Translations under genes and position numbers: made by a program
In this document: one piece after another, positions 1 to 8,825 of the stretch
Numbering within the stretch: the first letter of the stretch is position 1
Layout: every line of letters begins with the position of its first letter
NCBI GenBank assembly: GCA_031280615.1
Contig: JAITGO010000006.1
Span: 1 to 64,000 of the forward strand
DNA: 64,000 nucleotides
Origin: Desulfobulbus sp.
Lineage (GTDB): Bacteria > Desulfobacterota > Desulfobulbia > Desulfobulbales > Desulfobulbaceae
Direction: 5' to 3'
Notes under the pieces: model-generated
Database searches by the model: none
Told to the model about the DNA's origin: nothing
What the model saw: only the letters and a program-made list of their open reading frames with translations

Positions 1-877
1 TTGCGTAGGGGTGCATTGACGGTCGATCAGGCTAACCGCTTCTCTCGCTTGCGATGGGGCGAGGTGGGCATAACGCATGGTCACATTAATATTGCTATGG
101 CCGAGCAATTGGCTCACCAGGGCGATAGGAAATCCTGCCTGGACCAGCCAGCTTGCAAATGTGTGTCGTAAGGTGTGAAATACTACTTTTTGGCGGGAAT
201 CTGTGATGCCATCGTTTAATCCTGATTCCTGAACAGCTTTCCGGAAAATTTTTGGTGCCTTGTCCTGAAATAAATTGTCATCCCCATGGAGGCGATCTGA
301 TTTTTTTTAATGCTATCTTGAAAGCAATATTGTTGAGCGGAACGGAACGGTTTTTATTAGATTTCGTATCCATTACAGTGGCAATTCTTCCACTGAAATT
401 GATGTCGTTCAATTTTAAATTGAATATTTCGCTCCTCCTTAAACCGGTGCTTACTGCAAATAAAGTTATATCGTACCAATTTTTTGTTATTTCATCGGAA
501 AGGATGTCGATGAGAATATTTATTTCTTTCCTATCAAGAAAACGTAGTCTTCTGTTGTCGAATTTTGGCATGACTCCTTTGAAGCTTGGCAAACTTTTAT
601 CGTATTTCATCCATTCTGAAGACTTGATCAATACCCTGCGCAAAAGAGATAAGCAGTGATAAACTGTTTGAGGGCTTAGATTTTGTTGCTCCAAGTCTCT
701 CCACAACATTAACAAGTCTAAATTTGTTAAACTCATGACGAGTCGTTTGCCCAAGGTTGGGGCAATATAATTTTTCCATCGTCCTTGCTCGGTTATTTGG
801 CTTCTTCTTTTCGACGAGGATAAAATTGCTCTCTGATACAATGCCCAAACATCAGTTAACTCTAGTTCTTTTTTCAT
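1..877 (-). pseudogene. Tyrosine recombinase/integrase, frameshifted and cut by the window edge
   Basis: Phage- or island-type site-specific recombinase. The first frame (start 877) gives 199 residues with a SAM-like core-binding N-terminus and the first catalytic Arg in a TGLRRSEI motif (about residue 147). That frame ends at 278. The other frame continues without a stop to base 1 and holds the rest of the active site: HTLRHTFAS (His and Arg), LLGHSNI (His) and MRYAHL (Tyr nucleophile). The switch falls at a run of eight A on the coding strand (301-308 in the plus strand); seven A would restore one frame. It could be a real inactivating mutation, a sequencing error, or slippage. The gene is AT-rich compared with the chromosome to its right and reads away from the adjacent tRNA-derived att site. 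The C-terminal end lies outside the window. Confidence 0.85.
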
Positions 878-947
878 AGGCCACTCCTACATGATGGTAC
901 GTGCATATTTTTGTATTGAGTAAATACACAAATTATGCTACATATCC

Positions 948-974
948 TACCATGCTTCAGAATGAAGCGTGGTA
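948..974. repeat. Inverted repeat just inside the att site
   Basis: ACCATGCTTCA and TGAAGCGTGGT (949-959 and 963-973) form an imperfect hairpin with a 3-nt GAA loop, between the integrase start and the tRNA fragment. No T-run follows. It could be a recombinase or directionality-factor arm site or a simple hairpin; the role is not known. Confidence 0.4.
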
Positions 975-990
975 TTTAGGATAGGCCATC

Positions 991-1036
991 GGCCTCTCAC
1001 GCCGGTAACAGGGGTTCGAGTCCCCTTGGGGTCACC
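991..1036 (+). other. 3' fragment of tRNA-Glu(CTC), probable attR/attL of an integrated element
   Basis: This 46-bp stretch has the anticodon loop CTCTCAC, a full T-arm (AGGGG-TTCGAGT-CCCCT), the 3' acceptor strand TGGGGTC and the ACCA end of a tRNA-Glu. The 5' half, which would need GACCCCA to pair with the acceptor end and a D-arm, is absent; the upstream bases are AT-rich and unrelated. An isolated tRNA 3' end next to an integrase is the usual signature of the distal att copy left when an element inserts into a tRNA gene. The reconstituted whole tRNA should lie at the other end of the element, to the left of the window. Confidence 0.8.
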
Positions 1037-1078
1037 ACATTCAAATTATTAGATATTTTCTGATAATTAGTCGCATGA

Positions 1079-1119
1079 AGCTCTCTCGGAGCGTCTACGT
1101 TCCAAGAGAGCTTTTTTTC
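1079..1119 (+). terminator. Rho-independent terminator behind the tRNA-Glu fragment
   Basis: AGCTCTCTCGGA pairs with TCCAAGAGAGCT (12-nt arms, one mismatch) around a loop of about 10 nt and is followed by a run of seven T. It is probably the original terminator of the tRNA-Glu transcript, stranded with the tRNA 3' end. Confidence 0.75.
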
Positions 1120-1133
1120 TGGCTATTTTTTGT

Positions 1134-2204
1134 TCAATCGTCGATTTGTTCGAGAGTTCGCGAATTCCAGTCGAGTACGGCTGTGCATTTTTTCATTTTT
1201 TGCGCCAATGCGCCGAATTCGTTGCCAATGACCTCTGCGGCGAAGCGGGAAAGAAAGCGCGATTTCAATTCCGCCCGCGCCCGGTCGACGCCGATCTCGT
1301 CATAGGGAACCGAGGCCAGAAGCAAGAATCCGTCATCCGGGATGCGGCCTGCCCGCATGTTATTTTCGATTATTGCAGCAGCTTTCCGCAAAGGATCGGC
1401 CAAATCCGGACTGTAGGGGCCAATGATCAGGGCCAGGTTGGTATGGAGGAAGTCGAAACCGCGGCCAAGGCAGATCATCCACTCGCGGTGTTCGATATCA
1501 AGGGTCCGCTCGTGTCGCCGAGCCTGCTCGCGCACCTGGGCGATGTGCTCAATATTGCCGTGCAACAGCGGCAGAAGATCGACGCGCATCTGGGCAGGCA
1601 TGTCCGGCAGAAGCGATTCCAGCCGATTGGGCAGGGTCGCTCCGTCGGCGGCGGAAAGGGAGGCCAGATCGAGTACGCATTTGTCCGTCCCGTGGATCAT
1701 CAAAGCATCCTCATCGGTCTCAAAGCCGCAGACCAGCGGGTAAACCGTACCGTGATTGTGGCCGAAGATGTGTTCCACCTGACGACGAATTTCAAGGGTA
1801 TGGGCAAAGGCCGCTTCGGTATCGTGGTTGAAGCCAGCGCAACCACGCTTGGGATTGCCCTTGGACCAGTGATAAGTGATAAGGATCAGCACGCGCCTGC
1901 CCGAACCGGTCATACGCATGACATGGTGGGCTAGCACTTCGCCGAGGTGGGGCCAGCCGAGGTTGAACATGCCGCCCAAGTTGCGGAATGGCATCAGAAT
2001 GCCGGTGGGGGTGTTGGTTGCCACGGGGATGTTGATGCGGCCATCCATGCACTTCAACACTGCAATCGCGGTGGGGTGCTCGGCAAGATAGCGTTGGCGC
2101 GCCAGCCATGCCTCGGGGTTGCTGAAATTCTCGCCATGTTGCCTGGCGAGTTCAAAAATCCATTCGATACGCTCGGCAATCGGCCTGTTCAGAATCTGGT
2201 ACAC
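1134..2204 (-). CDS. CsoSCA-like (beta-type) carbonic anhydrase family protein
   Basis: A protein of 356 residues. Residues 52-56 read C-M-D-G-R, the Cys-x-Asp-x-Arg zinc/dyad motif of beta carbonic anhydrases, and His112 and Cys122 (in the stretch YHWSKGNPKRGC) have a spacing like the second zinc half-site of the carboxysomal enzyme CsoSCA. Predicted role: reversible CO2 hydration, cytoplasmic. I chose the GTG start at 2204 because a strong AAGGAGAG lies 6 nt before it; an upstream in-frame TTG at 2240 has no such site and would include the ribosome-binding sequence in the coding region. There are no carboxysome shell genes nearby, so this is an orphan. The family call rests on motif spacing only; catalysis is an inference. 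Confidence 0.65.
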   Translation of the reverse strand: MYQILNRPIAERIEWIFELARQHGENFSNPEAWLARQRYLAEHPTAIAVLKCMDGRINIPVATNTPTGILMPFRNLGGMFNLGWPHLGEVLAHHVMRMTGSGRRVLILITYHWSKGNPKRGCAGFNHDTEAAFAHTLEIRRQVEHIFGHNHGTVYPLVCGFETDEDALMIHGTDKCVLDLASLSAADGATLPNRLESLLPDMPAQMRVDLLPLLHGNIEHIAQVREQARRHERTLDIEHREWMICLGRGFDFLHTNLALIIGPYSPDLADPLRKAAAIIENNMRAGRIPDDGFLLLASVPYDEIGVDRARAELKSRFLSRFAAEVIGNEFGALAQKMKKCTAVLDWNSRTLEQIDD

Positions 2205-2460
2205 GATACGCTCTCCTTCACTGGCGATGCCGCCAACCAACTGAAATTATGTGCGATCTGCTACGATTGCAGCGTGGTTTTCTTCCTGTGTATTCTCATC
2301 TTTTTTGAGGATCGTGGCAATATGTAAAGCAAAAAGGAAGGCTCATCGTTGTTTTATGTAAACATTGGCCAATTCATGAAAATTCCATTTCGAGAAATTG
2401 CGCCCATAGCCTCAAGGCGGGGCATAGCCTGAAAATGGACTGTGTATAAAACCCGACTGT

Positions 2461-3927
2461 CTATTCCGGCAAGATCAGCCGAGCCAAGGCTCCGCCCTCG
2501 GGAAGATTTTCGAGGCTTACCCGTCCGCCATGCATAATCGCCACCTGACGGACAAAGTTCAGCCCCAGTCCCGTACTTTTCTGGCCGGTTGAGGTCCGCG
2601 GCAAAGAAAAAAATTTGTCGAAGATTTTTTCGCTGGCGTATGGGGGGATACCCGGCCCTTGATCGGCAACTTCCAAAACGATTTCCGTGCCTTTCCAATG
2701 GGCCTGCCGCACGGTTTGCCGAAAGGCCCTGAGGGTGATACATCCGCCCGGCGGGCTGAAATCGAGGGCGTTTTGCACCAGGTTGACCGTGGCTTGATGC
2801 ATGAGAAAGCCATCGCCGGAAACAGTAAGCCCCTCGCCGGGGTCCACGGCAACGGAGTAATCCCCGGCCGTCAAAAGTGGCTCGAAGCTCTCGCAGACCG
2901 TGTGGATCAAGGCGCTTATCGAAACCGGCTCGCGATTTTCCAGACAGAACCGGTTTTCCAGAGCCGCCAGTTCCAGCATCCGGTCCACAATGGCCTGAAT
3001 CCGGCGCGATTGGCCGTCGATATTGGCAATGAAGCGCGCCCGCCGCTCCGGGGGCATGGCCTTGCCGGCGCTCTCGTCGGCCAGCAATTCCGCTGCGCCG
3101 CGGATGGCCGACAGCGGACTTTTCAGTTCGTGGGTCAGGTGCTGGACATACTGCTCGACATAGCGCCGTCCTTCCAGGGCACGTTGCATTTCGGCCAGAG
3201 CACGGCCCATTTCGCCGATTTCGTTGTCGGCCAGCCGGGGGAAGGCTGGCGATAAACCGTCGCGGATGCCTCGTGCATATCCGGTGAGGGTCTTGATGGG
3301 CCGGGTGATCCAGGTGGTGGCGGCCAGGCTGAAGAGGCCGGCGATGATGAAGGCGATCAGGCCGCTTTCGGCAATCTCCAGTTTGGCGCCGCTGACAAAA
3401 TAGCGGATATTGGTGGTTGGTTTCACCACGGTCAAAACGCCCCAGATGGCGCCATCGACGACAATCGGCGCCGCTACGTGCAGCCGCGAAGTCGTCTCGT
3501 CGGCCCGATCAATCCGGGTGGTGCGCGCCCCATATCGGCCGGCAAGGGTCAGAGCGACATCCCGCCAAGCGCTGAAATCCTTGCCGATATTTTCAGGATT
3601 TTCCGAGTCGAACAGCACGATGCCCTTGTTATCGGTGATTGTGAGGTGGGAATCCACCCGCTCCTTGTCCAGGTCATAGATGCGGGCGGCCAGCTCCCGG
3701 TTGTGGACGCGGGCGAAAAGCGCCTGCCAGTTCTGTGGGGAAAATTGGTGGCGCGCTATTTCCGCCTCGATCAACGAGGCGAGGATATTGGCCTGATCGG
3801 TCAGGCTGTCTTCCACGCCTTCGCGGTAATGGGTGGCAACGGTGTCGGCAAGACGGTACAGGGGATAGAGCAGACAAGCGCAGGAAACGGCCAAACAAGC
3901 AATAAAGATCCGGCCGCCGATACTCAT
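2461..3927 (-). CDS. creC: Two-component sensor histidine kinase CreC
   Basis: Inner-membrane sensor kinase of 488 residues. It has an N-terminal membrane segment (about residues 5-25), a periplasmic CreC-type sensor region, a second membrane segment (about 187-207), a HAMP-like linker, the H-box LTHELKSPLSAIR with phosphoacceptor His266, and a C-terminal HATPase_c domain with N-box (VNLVQNALDFS), DQGPGIP and GLGLNFV motifs. The ATG at 3927 overlaps the creB stop (ATGA), so the two are co-translated. In enterobacteria CreBC responds to carbon state and peptidoglycan stress. The third member, creD, is not present here, so the signal and targets are open. Confidence 0.88.
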   Translation of the reverse strand: MSIGGRIFIACLAVSCACLLYPLYRLADTVATHYREGVEDSLTDQANILASLIEAEIARHQFSPQNWQALFARVHNRELAARIYDLDKERVDSHLTITDNKGIVLFDSENPENIGKDFSAWRDVALTLAGRYGARTTRIDRADETTSRLHVAAPIVVDGAIWGVLTVVKPTTNIRYFVSGAKLEIAESGLIAFIIAGLFSLAATTWITRPIKTLTGYARGIRDGLSPAFPRLADNEIGEMGRALAEMQRALEGRRYVEQYVQHLTHELKSPLSAIRGAAELLADESAGKAMPPERRARFIANIDGQSRRIQAIVDRMLELAALENRFCLENREPVSISALIHTVCESFEPLLTAGDYSVAVDPGEGLTVSGDGFLMHQATVNLVQNALDFSPPGGCITLRAFRQTVRQAHWKGTEIVLEVADQGPGIPPYASEKIFDKFFSLPRTSTGQKSTGLGLNFVRQVAIMHGGRVSLENLPEGGALARLILPE

Positions 3928-4619
3928 GGCCGCTCGTGCAGCGCGTAGCCGACGCCGCGGTGGGTGACGATGGCCTCGTCGTCCGGGGCAATGGCCTTCA
4001 GTTTGGCACGGATATTTTTGATGTGGGCATCCACGGTGCGTTCCATGCTGGCGTCCGGTTCTTCCCAGGCCAGGCGCATCAGGTGTTCCCTGGTGAAGAC
4101 CCGGCCCGGGCTGTGCAACAAAACGCCCAAGAGGTTGTATTCGTAACGGGAAAGCTCCAAACCGACGCCATGGTAGAAAATCTGGCGCCGGTCGGCGTCC
4201 ACCCGCCAAATCGCCGGAACTGAGGCGGAAACGGGCGGCAGCTCTTTTTCGCGTTGACCGGTGCGGCGGAGAATCGCTTTGACTCGCGCCGCCAGTTCCC
4301 GTGGGCTGAAGGGTTTGACCACATAGTCGTCGCCGCCCAGCTCCAGACCCAAAACCCGGTCGATTTCGCTGGAACGGGCGGTGAGAAAGATGACCGGGAC
4401 ATCGAAACGCGGGCGGATGAGTTTGATCAACTCCAGGCCGCTGATATCCGGCAGGCCGATATCCAGGACGATCAGGCTGATGTCCTCCCGTTCCAGTAGC
4501 ATTGGCACCTCGCTGCCCGTGGAACGGACGATCGTGGCAAAGCCCTCATCTTCCAGGACGTACTGCATGGCGTCCACAATCGCCGGTTCGTCTTCGATAA
4601 TGAGAATACTGGCTTTCAT
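3924..4619 (-). CDS. creB: Two-component response regulator CreB (OmpR/PhoB class)
   Basis: A DNA-binding response regulator of 231 residues. The receiver has acidic residues E9/D10, phosphoacceptor Asp53 (in LIVLDIGLPD), a conserved Thr in FLTARS and Lys in VVKPFSP. The C-terminal winged helix (about 135-228) includes the LSRYEYNLL and RTVDAHIKNIRAKL segments typical of the OmpR group. I start at ATG 4619, which opens the receiver domain directly; an in-frame ATG at 4676 would add 19 unrelated residues. It is the first gene of the creB-creC pair, 196 bp downstream of the exosortase gene on the same strand. Confidence 0.88.
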   Translation of the reverse strand: MKASILIIEDEPAIVDAMQYVLEDEGFATIVRSTGSEVPMLLEREDISLIVLDIGLPDISGLELIKLIRPRFDVPVIFLTARSSEIDRVLGLELGGDDYVVKPFSPRELAARVKAILRRTGQREKELPPVSASVPAIWRVDADRRQIFYHGVGLELSRYEYNLLGVLLHSPGRVFTREHLMRLAWEEPDASMERTVDAHIKNIRAKLKAIAPDDEAIVTHRGVGYALHERP

Positions 4620-4815
4620 GAAAGGCGATCCCGAAGAATTTTCATGGGTTGGGTGTGTGCAATCGCACTGCATCAAATTGCGGTCAAAAGCTATTCAACT
4701 GTTCGGTATCAAGGATAAAAAAATACAAATCGATCGCGGGGAAGTGCAGAATATGACTGAGGACGAATATACACTCGTTCTCGAACCAGCGCGACATATC
4801 CGTTCGTTGCCGGAT

Positions 4816-5544
4816 TTACCTGCACCTCTTCCACACTTTTGCCGCCAGTGCCACGCCCGCAACCAGCGCCAACACGGTCAAACCATGTTCGATAAAGCGT
4901 CCGTGTCGATCCGCCGCGCCGTTCACCAGAGGGATGGCCAAGGTAAAGAGCAGATAGAGGCCGGCGGCGAGCCAACCATGACCCGGACGAGAGGAAGGGC
5001 GGACCTCCGTCGTCAGCTGACGGCATCGTTGCAATAAGGTCGACAGCAGCATCGCGAACAGGCAGAGGCACAGGTAATAAACCACCACGCCTTCCAATCG
5101 GTGCAGGCGTTCCGGGCTGAACACGCTAAAGGCGATCTGCTCTCGATACAGGAAAATGGCGAGCAGAATTCGGCAGGTGTTGACAACCAGGCCGACACCG
5201 TAGGCGCTGGCGGCAATCCCCAGAATCCACCAGCCCAGCCTCGCCGGCGGCGGGTAACGGACTGCCAGGCACCAGCCGATGGCGAGCAAAACCAGAAAAA
5301 AATTGAGGCCGGAGCAGGCCGGGGCAATGAGGATTTCCTCGGCAGCGTTATAGTAGCCCAGACCCTCCATCCACGTGAAGTTCAGGCCCGAGCAAAGCGC
5401 TACCAGCCCGCTGGCCGGTCGCAGGAGCCAATTGAGGCTGGCGGCGCTGGCATCGGCGAAACACCATTTAACCAAGACAACCCCGGCGATAATCGCGGCC
5501 ATGGCTAGGGCGCCGGCAAAGGACGCAGCGGGCTGGTTTTCCAT
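4816..5544 (-). CDS. Exosortase (XrtK-type) with dedicated adjacent substrate
   Basis: A polytopic membrane protein of 242 residues in the exosortase family, the transpeptidase-like enzymes that recognise PEP-CTERM tails. The catalytic triad is visible: Cys77 in APACSGL, Arg125 in VNTCRILLAIF and His148 in RLHRLEG, spread over several membrane helices. It is compact (no extra EpsI domain), like the small single-target exosortases such as XrtK; that subfamily name is from memory of family features and is less certain than the exosortase call. The start at 5544 has GGGAG about 9 nt upstream. The preceding gene, a VIT/VWA protein ending in a PEP-CTERM-like tail, is only 26 bp away and is the obvious substrate. 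Confidence 0.8.
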   Translation of the reverse strand: MENQPAASFAGALAMAAIIAGVVLVKWCFADASAASLNWLLRPASGLVALCSGLNFTWMEGLGYYNAAEEILIAPACSGLNFFLVLLAIGWCLAVRYPPPARLGWWILGIAASAYGVGLVVNTCRILLAIFLYREQIAFSVFSPERLHRLEGVVVYYLCLCLFAMLLSTLLQRCRQLTTEVRPSSRPGHGWLAAGLYLLFTLAIPLVNGAADRHGRFIEHGLTVLALVAGVALAAKVWKRCR

Positions 5545-5570
5545 GATCGAACGCTCCCGTGAGTCGATTG

Positions 5571-7568
5571 TCAGGACAGGCAAGACGCCCCATTTTTCCG
5601 TATCAGGCGCCAGACCGTCACCAGGGCGGCAAGCGTCAGCAACCAGAACTCCGGCTCCGGTACCCTGCGGCCCGGCACTGCCAACTCGGAGACGCCTTTC
5701 GGCAGGGACAGCGGCTGTTTCACCTCTTTGCCCGCGCCACCCGCGTTGCGGACAACTTCGTCGACGGCGACAAAGGAGGTGTGGGCGGTCAACAGGTTGT
5801 AAGCGAGACCCAGATTGACGATGGCGGCTTTTTGCTCCACGCTTTCGCCCTGGCCGTAATCGGAGAGCCGCGCCAGCCGGTTCCTGGCCCACAGGGTGCG
5901 CAAGCCGGCATTTTTCTCATCGGCCTGCACCTCGCCCGGCGCAAAACTCTGGCTGTAGGCACCCTCGCCATTCACCCCGGAAATGACAATCTTGCCGTCG
6001 CGCGGGCCGCGCCACTTGCCGAAAACCAGCAATGGACGCTGGGAAAAAAGATCGGGAATGTGCGTCGGTTCGACATCGTAGGCGTCGAATCCCTCATAGG
6101 CGACCTTGATGTCCGTGAGCACCGGCGCGGAGATATACTCGCAAAAACGCTTCGTCATTGCGGGTGCCTCGCCGGGATCGGTGAGAATAAAAGGTTCGCC
6201 GCTCCCGGCCATTGCCAGCCCCTCGATCAGGTGGCGGTTGACGGCAGAACCGATGCCGAAGGCGAACAGGTTGCTGTGGCCGAGATTTTCCCGGATCAAG
6301 GAAAACGCTTCCTTTTCCGCCGAAACATACCCGTCGGTGATCACCAGAACGCTGCGGGAAACTCCTTCATCGGCAGGCATGGCCATGGCGGTGCGTAAGG
6401 CCGGCAACAACTCGGTGCCGCCACCGCCTTTGAAATTGTTCAGCATGGCCAGCGCTGCCTGGACATTATCCGTTGTCGCCGCCACCGGCGCCGGCGCCAT
6501 CACCTGATTGCCGCCAGCGAAAAAGACCATGTTGAAACGGTCTTCCGGACGTAAGGAGTTGATCAAGCCGGTGAGCAGGGTTTTCGCGGTATCCAGCGGA
6601 AATCCGACCATCGACCCAGAAACATCGACCACGAATATATATTCTCTCGGCGGAATCTGGTTCACTGCGGGCCGCCTCGGCGGTTGCGCCATCAACAGAA
6701 AGAAATTTTCGTCTCTGCCGGCAAACAGCATCAAGCCGGTGGCAATGGCATCGCCATCCAACCGGTAACGCAGGATAAAATCGCGGTCGCCGCCGAAATC
6801 CTGGCCGGACAAATTGATGTTGGCGGTGTCCGGAGACTCGTAATCGACCTGGACCGCATGGGACGGGCAGGAAATATCCTTGACCGGCATTCCGGCGGCC
6901 AGCCGAGTGTGGATGGCAAAGCCGGTTTTAGCGGCGCTGTCTTTTTTTAGGTAGGGATTTTTCACCCACTGGCTTTTTGCCGGATCTTCATGGGCACCGC
7001 TGTAACGCGGGCCAACCACCGTTGGATAGACGAATTCGTAGACTCCGTTTTCGGGCAGCAGCAGTTCGGTGTAGACCAGTTCGACGTCGATGACGTCGCC
7101 GGGCAGGATATTGGCCACCGCCATGCTAAAGACATTGGGTCGCTCTTGGCTTAACAGCGCGGCGCTTTTTCCCTCCTGTTTGGCCTGTTCGTATACCGCC
7201 TGGGCGGCCTGCCGTTCCTTGATCTGCGCCCGGATCACCCGCTCGCCAACGGTCATGGTCAGGCCATGGACAGCGGCGCGGGTCGAGCCGGGAAAAATGT
7301 AGCGGGCGTGGATGGGCTGGCCGCCGCGATTGGCATATTTCTGTCGCACCGTCACCTGGGCGATGACCCCGCTGATGTTCACTTCGGTCCGGGTATCGAG
7401 AAGCGGAAAATTTTCCCCGTTCTCTTCGGCGCCGTTCTCCGATTCGACGAAGAAATGGGGAGACAGCGAGGTGTCCGTTTCCGTGGACCATGCCGGAATC
7501 GGTACACACCAAAAGACCAAGGGCAACAACAGGGCGAAAACGCAGGGGACGAAACGAGTTTTGGGCAT
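5571..7568 (-). CDS. Secreted VIT/von Willebrand A protein with PEP-CTERM-like sorting tail
   Basis: An exported protein of 665 residues. It has a signal peptide (about 1-28), a VIT domain (about 50-180, inter-alpha-trypsin-like), and a VWA domain from about 308 with a full MIDAS start D315-V-S-G-S319 and later Thr and Asp positions (GGTELL; ITDGYVS). The last 30 residues have the sorting architecture: VPEPEFW at about 636, a hydrophobic helix, then a basic end (RLIRKNG). The start at 7568 is fixed by GGAGG 6 nt upstream; upstream in-frame ATGs lack a signal peptide and a ribosome site. It resembles sortase-target VIT proteins of proteobacteria. Likely role: surface-anchored, metal-dependent adhesion or scaffold. 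Substrate of the exosortase 26 bp downstream. Confidence 0.85.
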   Translation of the reverse strand: MPKTRFVPCVFALLLPLVFWCVPIPAWSTETDTSLSPHFFVESENGAEENGENFPLLDTRTEVNISGVIAQVTVRQKYANRGGQPIHARYIFPGSTRAAVHGLTMTVGERVIRAQIKERQAAQAVYEQAKQEGKSAALLSQERPNVFSMAVANILPGDVIDVELVYTELLLPENGVYEFVYPTVVGPRYSGAHEDPAKSQWVKNPYLKKDSAAKTGFAIHTRLAAGMPVKDISCPSHAVQVDYESPDTANINLSGQDFGGDRDFILRYRLDGDAIATGLMLFAGRDENFFLLMAQPPRRPAVNQIPPREYIFVVDVSGSMVGFPLDTAKTLLTGLINSLRPEDRFNMVFFAGGNQVMAPAPVAATTDNVQAALAMLNNFKGGGGTELLPALRTAMAMPADEGVSRSVLVITDGYVSAEKEAFSLIRENLGHSNLFAFGIGSAVNRHLIEGLAMAGSGEPFILTDPGEAPAMTKRFCEYISAPVLTDIKVAYEGFDAYDVEPTHIPDLFSQRPLLVFGKWRGPRDGKIVISGVNGEGAYSQSFAPGEVQADEKNAGLRTLWARNRLARLSDYGQGESVEQKAAIVNLGLAYNLLTAHTSFVAVDEVVRNAGGAGKEVKQPLSLPKGVSELAVPGRRVPEPEFWLLTLAALVTVWRLIRKNGASCLS

Positions 7569-7838
7569 GGCGACCTCCATGATTTGGGGTGAAAGAAAAA
7601 CCGCAATATTTCTGGAGAGTCGTTGTAACCCGGTGTTGTGAAACAACGATGAAGCGACAATGAAAAAGTGGTGGTGCAACCTAATCCACGAAGTTTCGGT
7701 GAAAATTGTCCGCTGTTAAGCAAAAGTGATGATATGAATAAATTAAATTTATTTTTTAAGGTTGATTTTCGTATCCCGGGCAGCTAATATGAAGACAATC
7801 CTTCATATGGATTGTCTCCTTGCACCCCTTTGCTGCGA

Positions 7839-7869
7839 CCCCCTTGCGCGGCAAAGGGGGCTTTTTTTT
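7839..7869 (+). terminator. Terminator-like hairpin
   Basis: CCCCCTTGC and GCAAAGGGGG pair around a GCG loop with one bulged base, and eight T follow on the plus strand. No plus-strand gene ends here, so it may be a relic or may stop antisense transcription. The 7569-7997 gap holds no gene that I can support. Confidence 0.5.
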
Positions 7870-7922
7870 GCGTTCACGACCGCCAGCACGATGTGGCGCG
7901 ACTGTTTAATGGCCGAACAAAC

Positions 7923-7967
7923 AAAAAAAGCCCCGCAACCGCGACAGATCGTGGCGGTGCGGGGCTT
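7923..7967 (-). terminator. Rho-independent terminator of the encapsulin operon
   Basis: On the minus strand a GC-rich stem (AAGCCCCGCACCGC with GCGGTTGCGGGGCTT, one bulge) is followed by seven T. It lies 30 bp after the encapsulin stop codon. Confidence 0.8.
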
Positions 7968-7997
7968 GGGCAAAAAAGGCCGCTGTTGCGATGCCGG

Positions 7998-8801
7998 TCA
8001 GGCGCTCAAGGAGAACCCCACCAAGGCTTCAGGCGCTATGACCCGGAACGTGAACGATTCGGTCACGAACAAGTCGATATCGCTGACCGTATGGCTGTGA
8101 TAGCCGATGGCAAAATCCTGGCCCACGGTCAACTCGAGGTCGCCGCCACGAGCCGAGACCAGCAGGGCGTCACGGACGCATTCCGAATACACTACCTGGC
8201 CGCCGATCTGGCTTTCGAGCGTGGAACGCAGAGTGCCGCCGGGCGCGCTTCGCGCCAGGAATTTCCACAGCGACGCCGACACCACCAGATTGGCAGGGCC
8301 TTCGACCCCGTCCTTCAGCATCATGGTCTGGCCTTCGGCCACGGCATCGACGATCATGTCCATATCCAGTTTTACAGGCAGCGTCCTGTTTTTCACCGTG
8401 GCGTGCAATCCATCGATATTGCCCGGCTTGAAGCCGTCAAAGAGCGTTTTTTCCTCAAACAGGGCGATTTCCCGGCAGGCCGCCACCAGGGCATCCAACT
8501 GGACGTCCTTGGCGCCGCGGCCGATATTGTCCAGTTCCCAGGTCTCCAGCTTGAAATTGACCCGGGCCTCGATCAGCGGCAGCACCTGATGGATGCCGTA
8601 CTTGACCCGTCCGCCTTTCTGTTCCTTCGGCACCGACAGGCGCCCCAGGGTGACACAGGAATGGCCGATGCCGTACGGGCCGTCGACATCAATGAACTTG
8701 CGGCCGGACAGATTGGCGACCAGGGTTTCCCTGGCCATAGCGTCGATTTCGCTCCATCCTTGCTGGCTGATGGGCGCCAGTTCCCTTCGCAGTATATCCA
8801 T
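7998..8801 (-). CDS. Encapsulin shell protein, family 1 (HK97-fold, linocin-M18-like)
   Basis: A protein of 267 residues, the usual length of family 1 encapsulins. It begins with the typical MDILRRELAPI helix and WSEID segment, and contains the P-domain/E-loop-like region (GRKFIDVDGPYG) and the conserved end segment with TESFTFRV. It self-assembles into a virus-capsid-like nanocompartment. AAGGAG lies 6 nt before the ATG. It is the second gene of an operon after an encapsulated ferritin carrying a cargo-loading tail, 24 bp upstream, so the shell stores iron. A terminator follows directly. Confidence 0.93.
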   Translation of the reverse strand: MDILRRELAPISQQGWSEIDAMARETLVANLSGRKFIDVDGPYGIGHSCVTLGRLSVPKEQKGGRVKYGIHQVLPLIEARVNFKLETWELDNIGRGAKDVQLDALVAACREIALFEEKTLFDGFKPGNIDGLHATVKNRTLPVKLDMDMIVDAVAEGQTMMLKDGVEGPANLVVSASLWKFLARSAPGGTLRSTLESQIGGQVVYSECVRDALLVSARGGDLELTVGQDFAIGYHSHTVSDIDLFVTESFTFRVIAPEALVGFSLSA

Positions 8802-8825
8802 ATCGATCTCCTTGGTCTCAGATAA

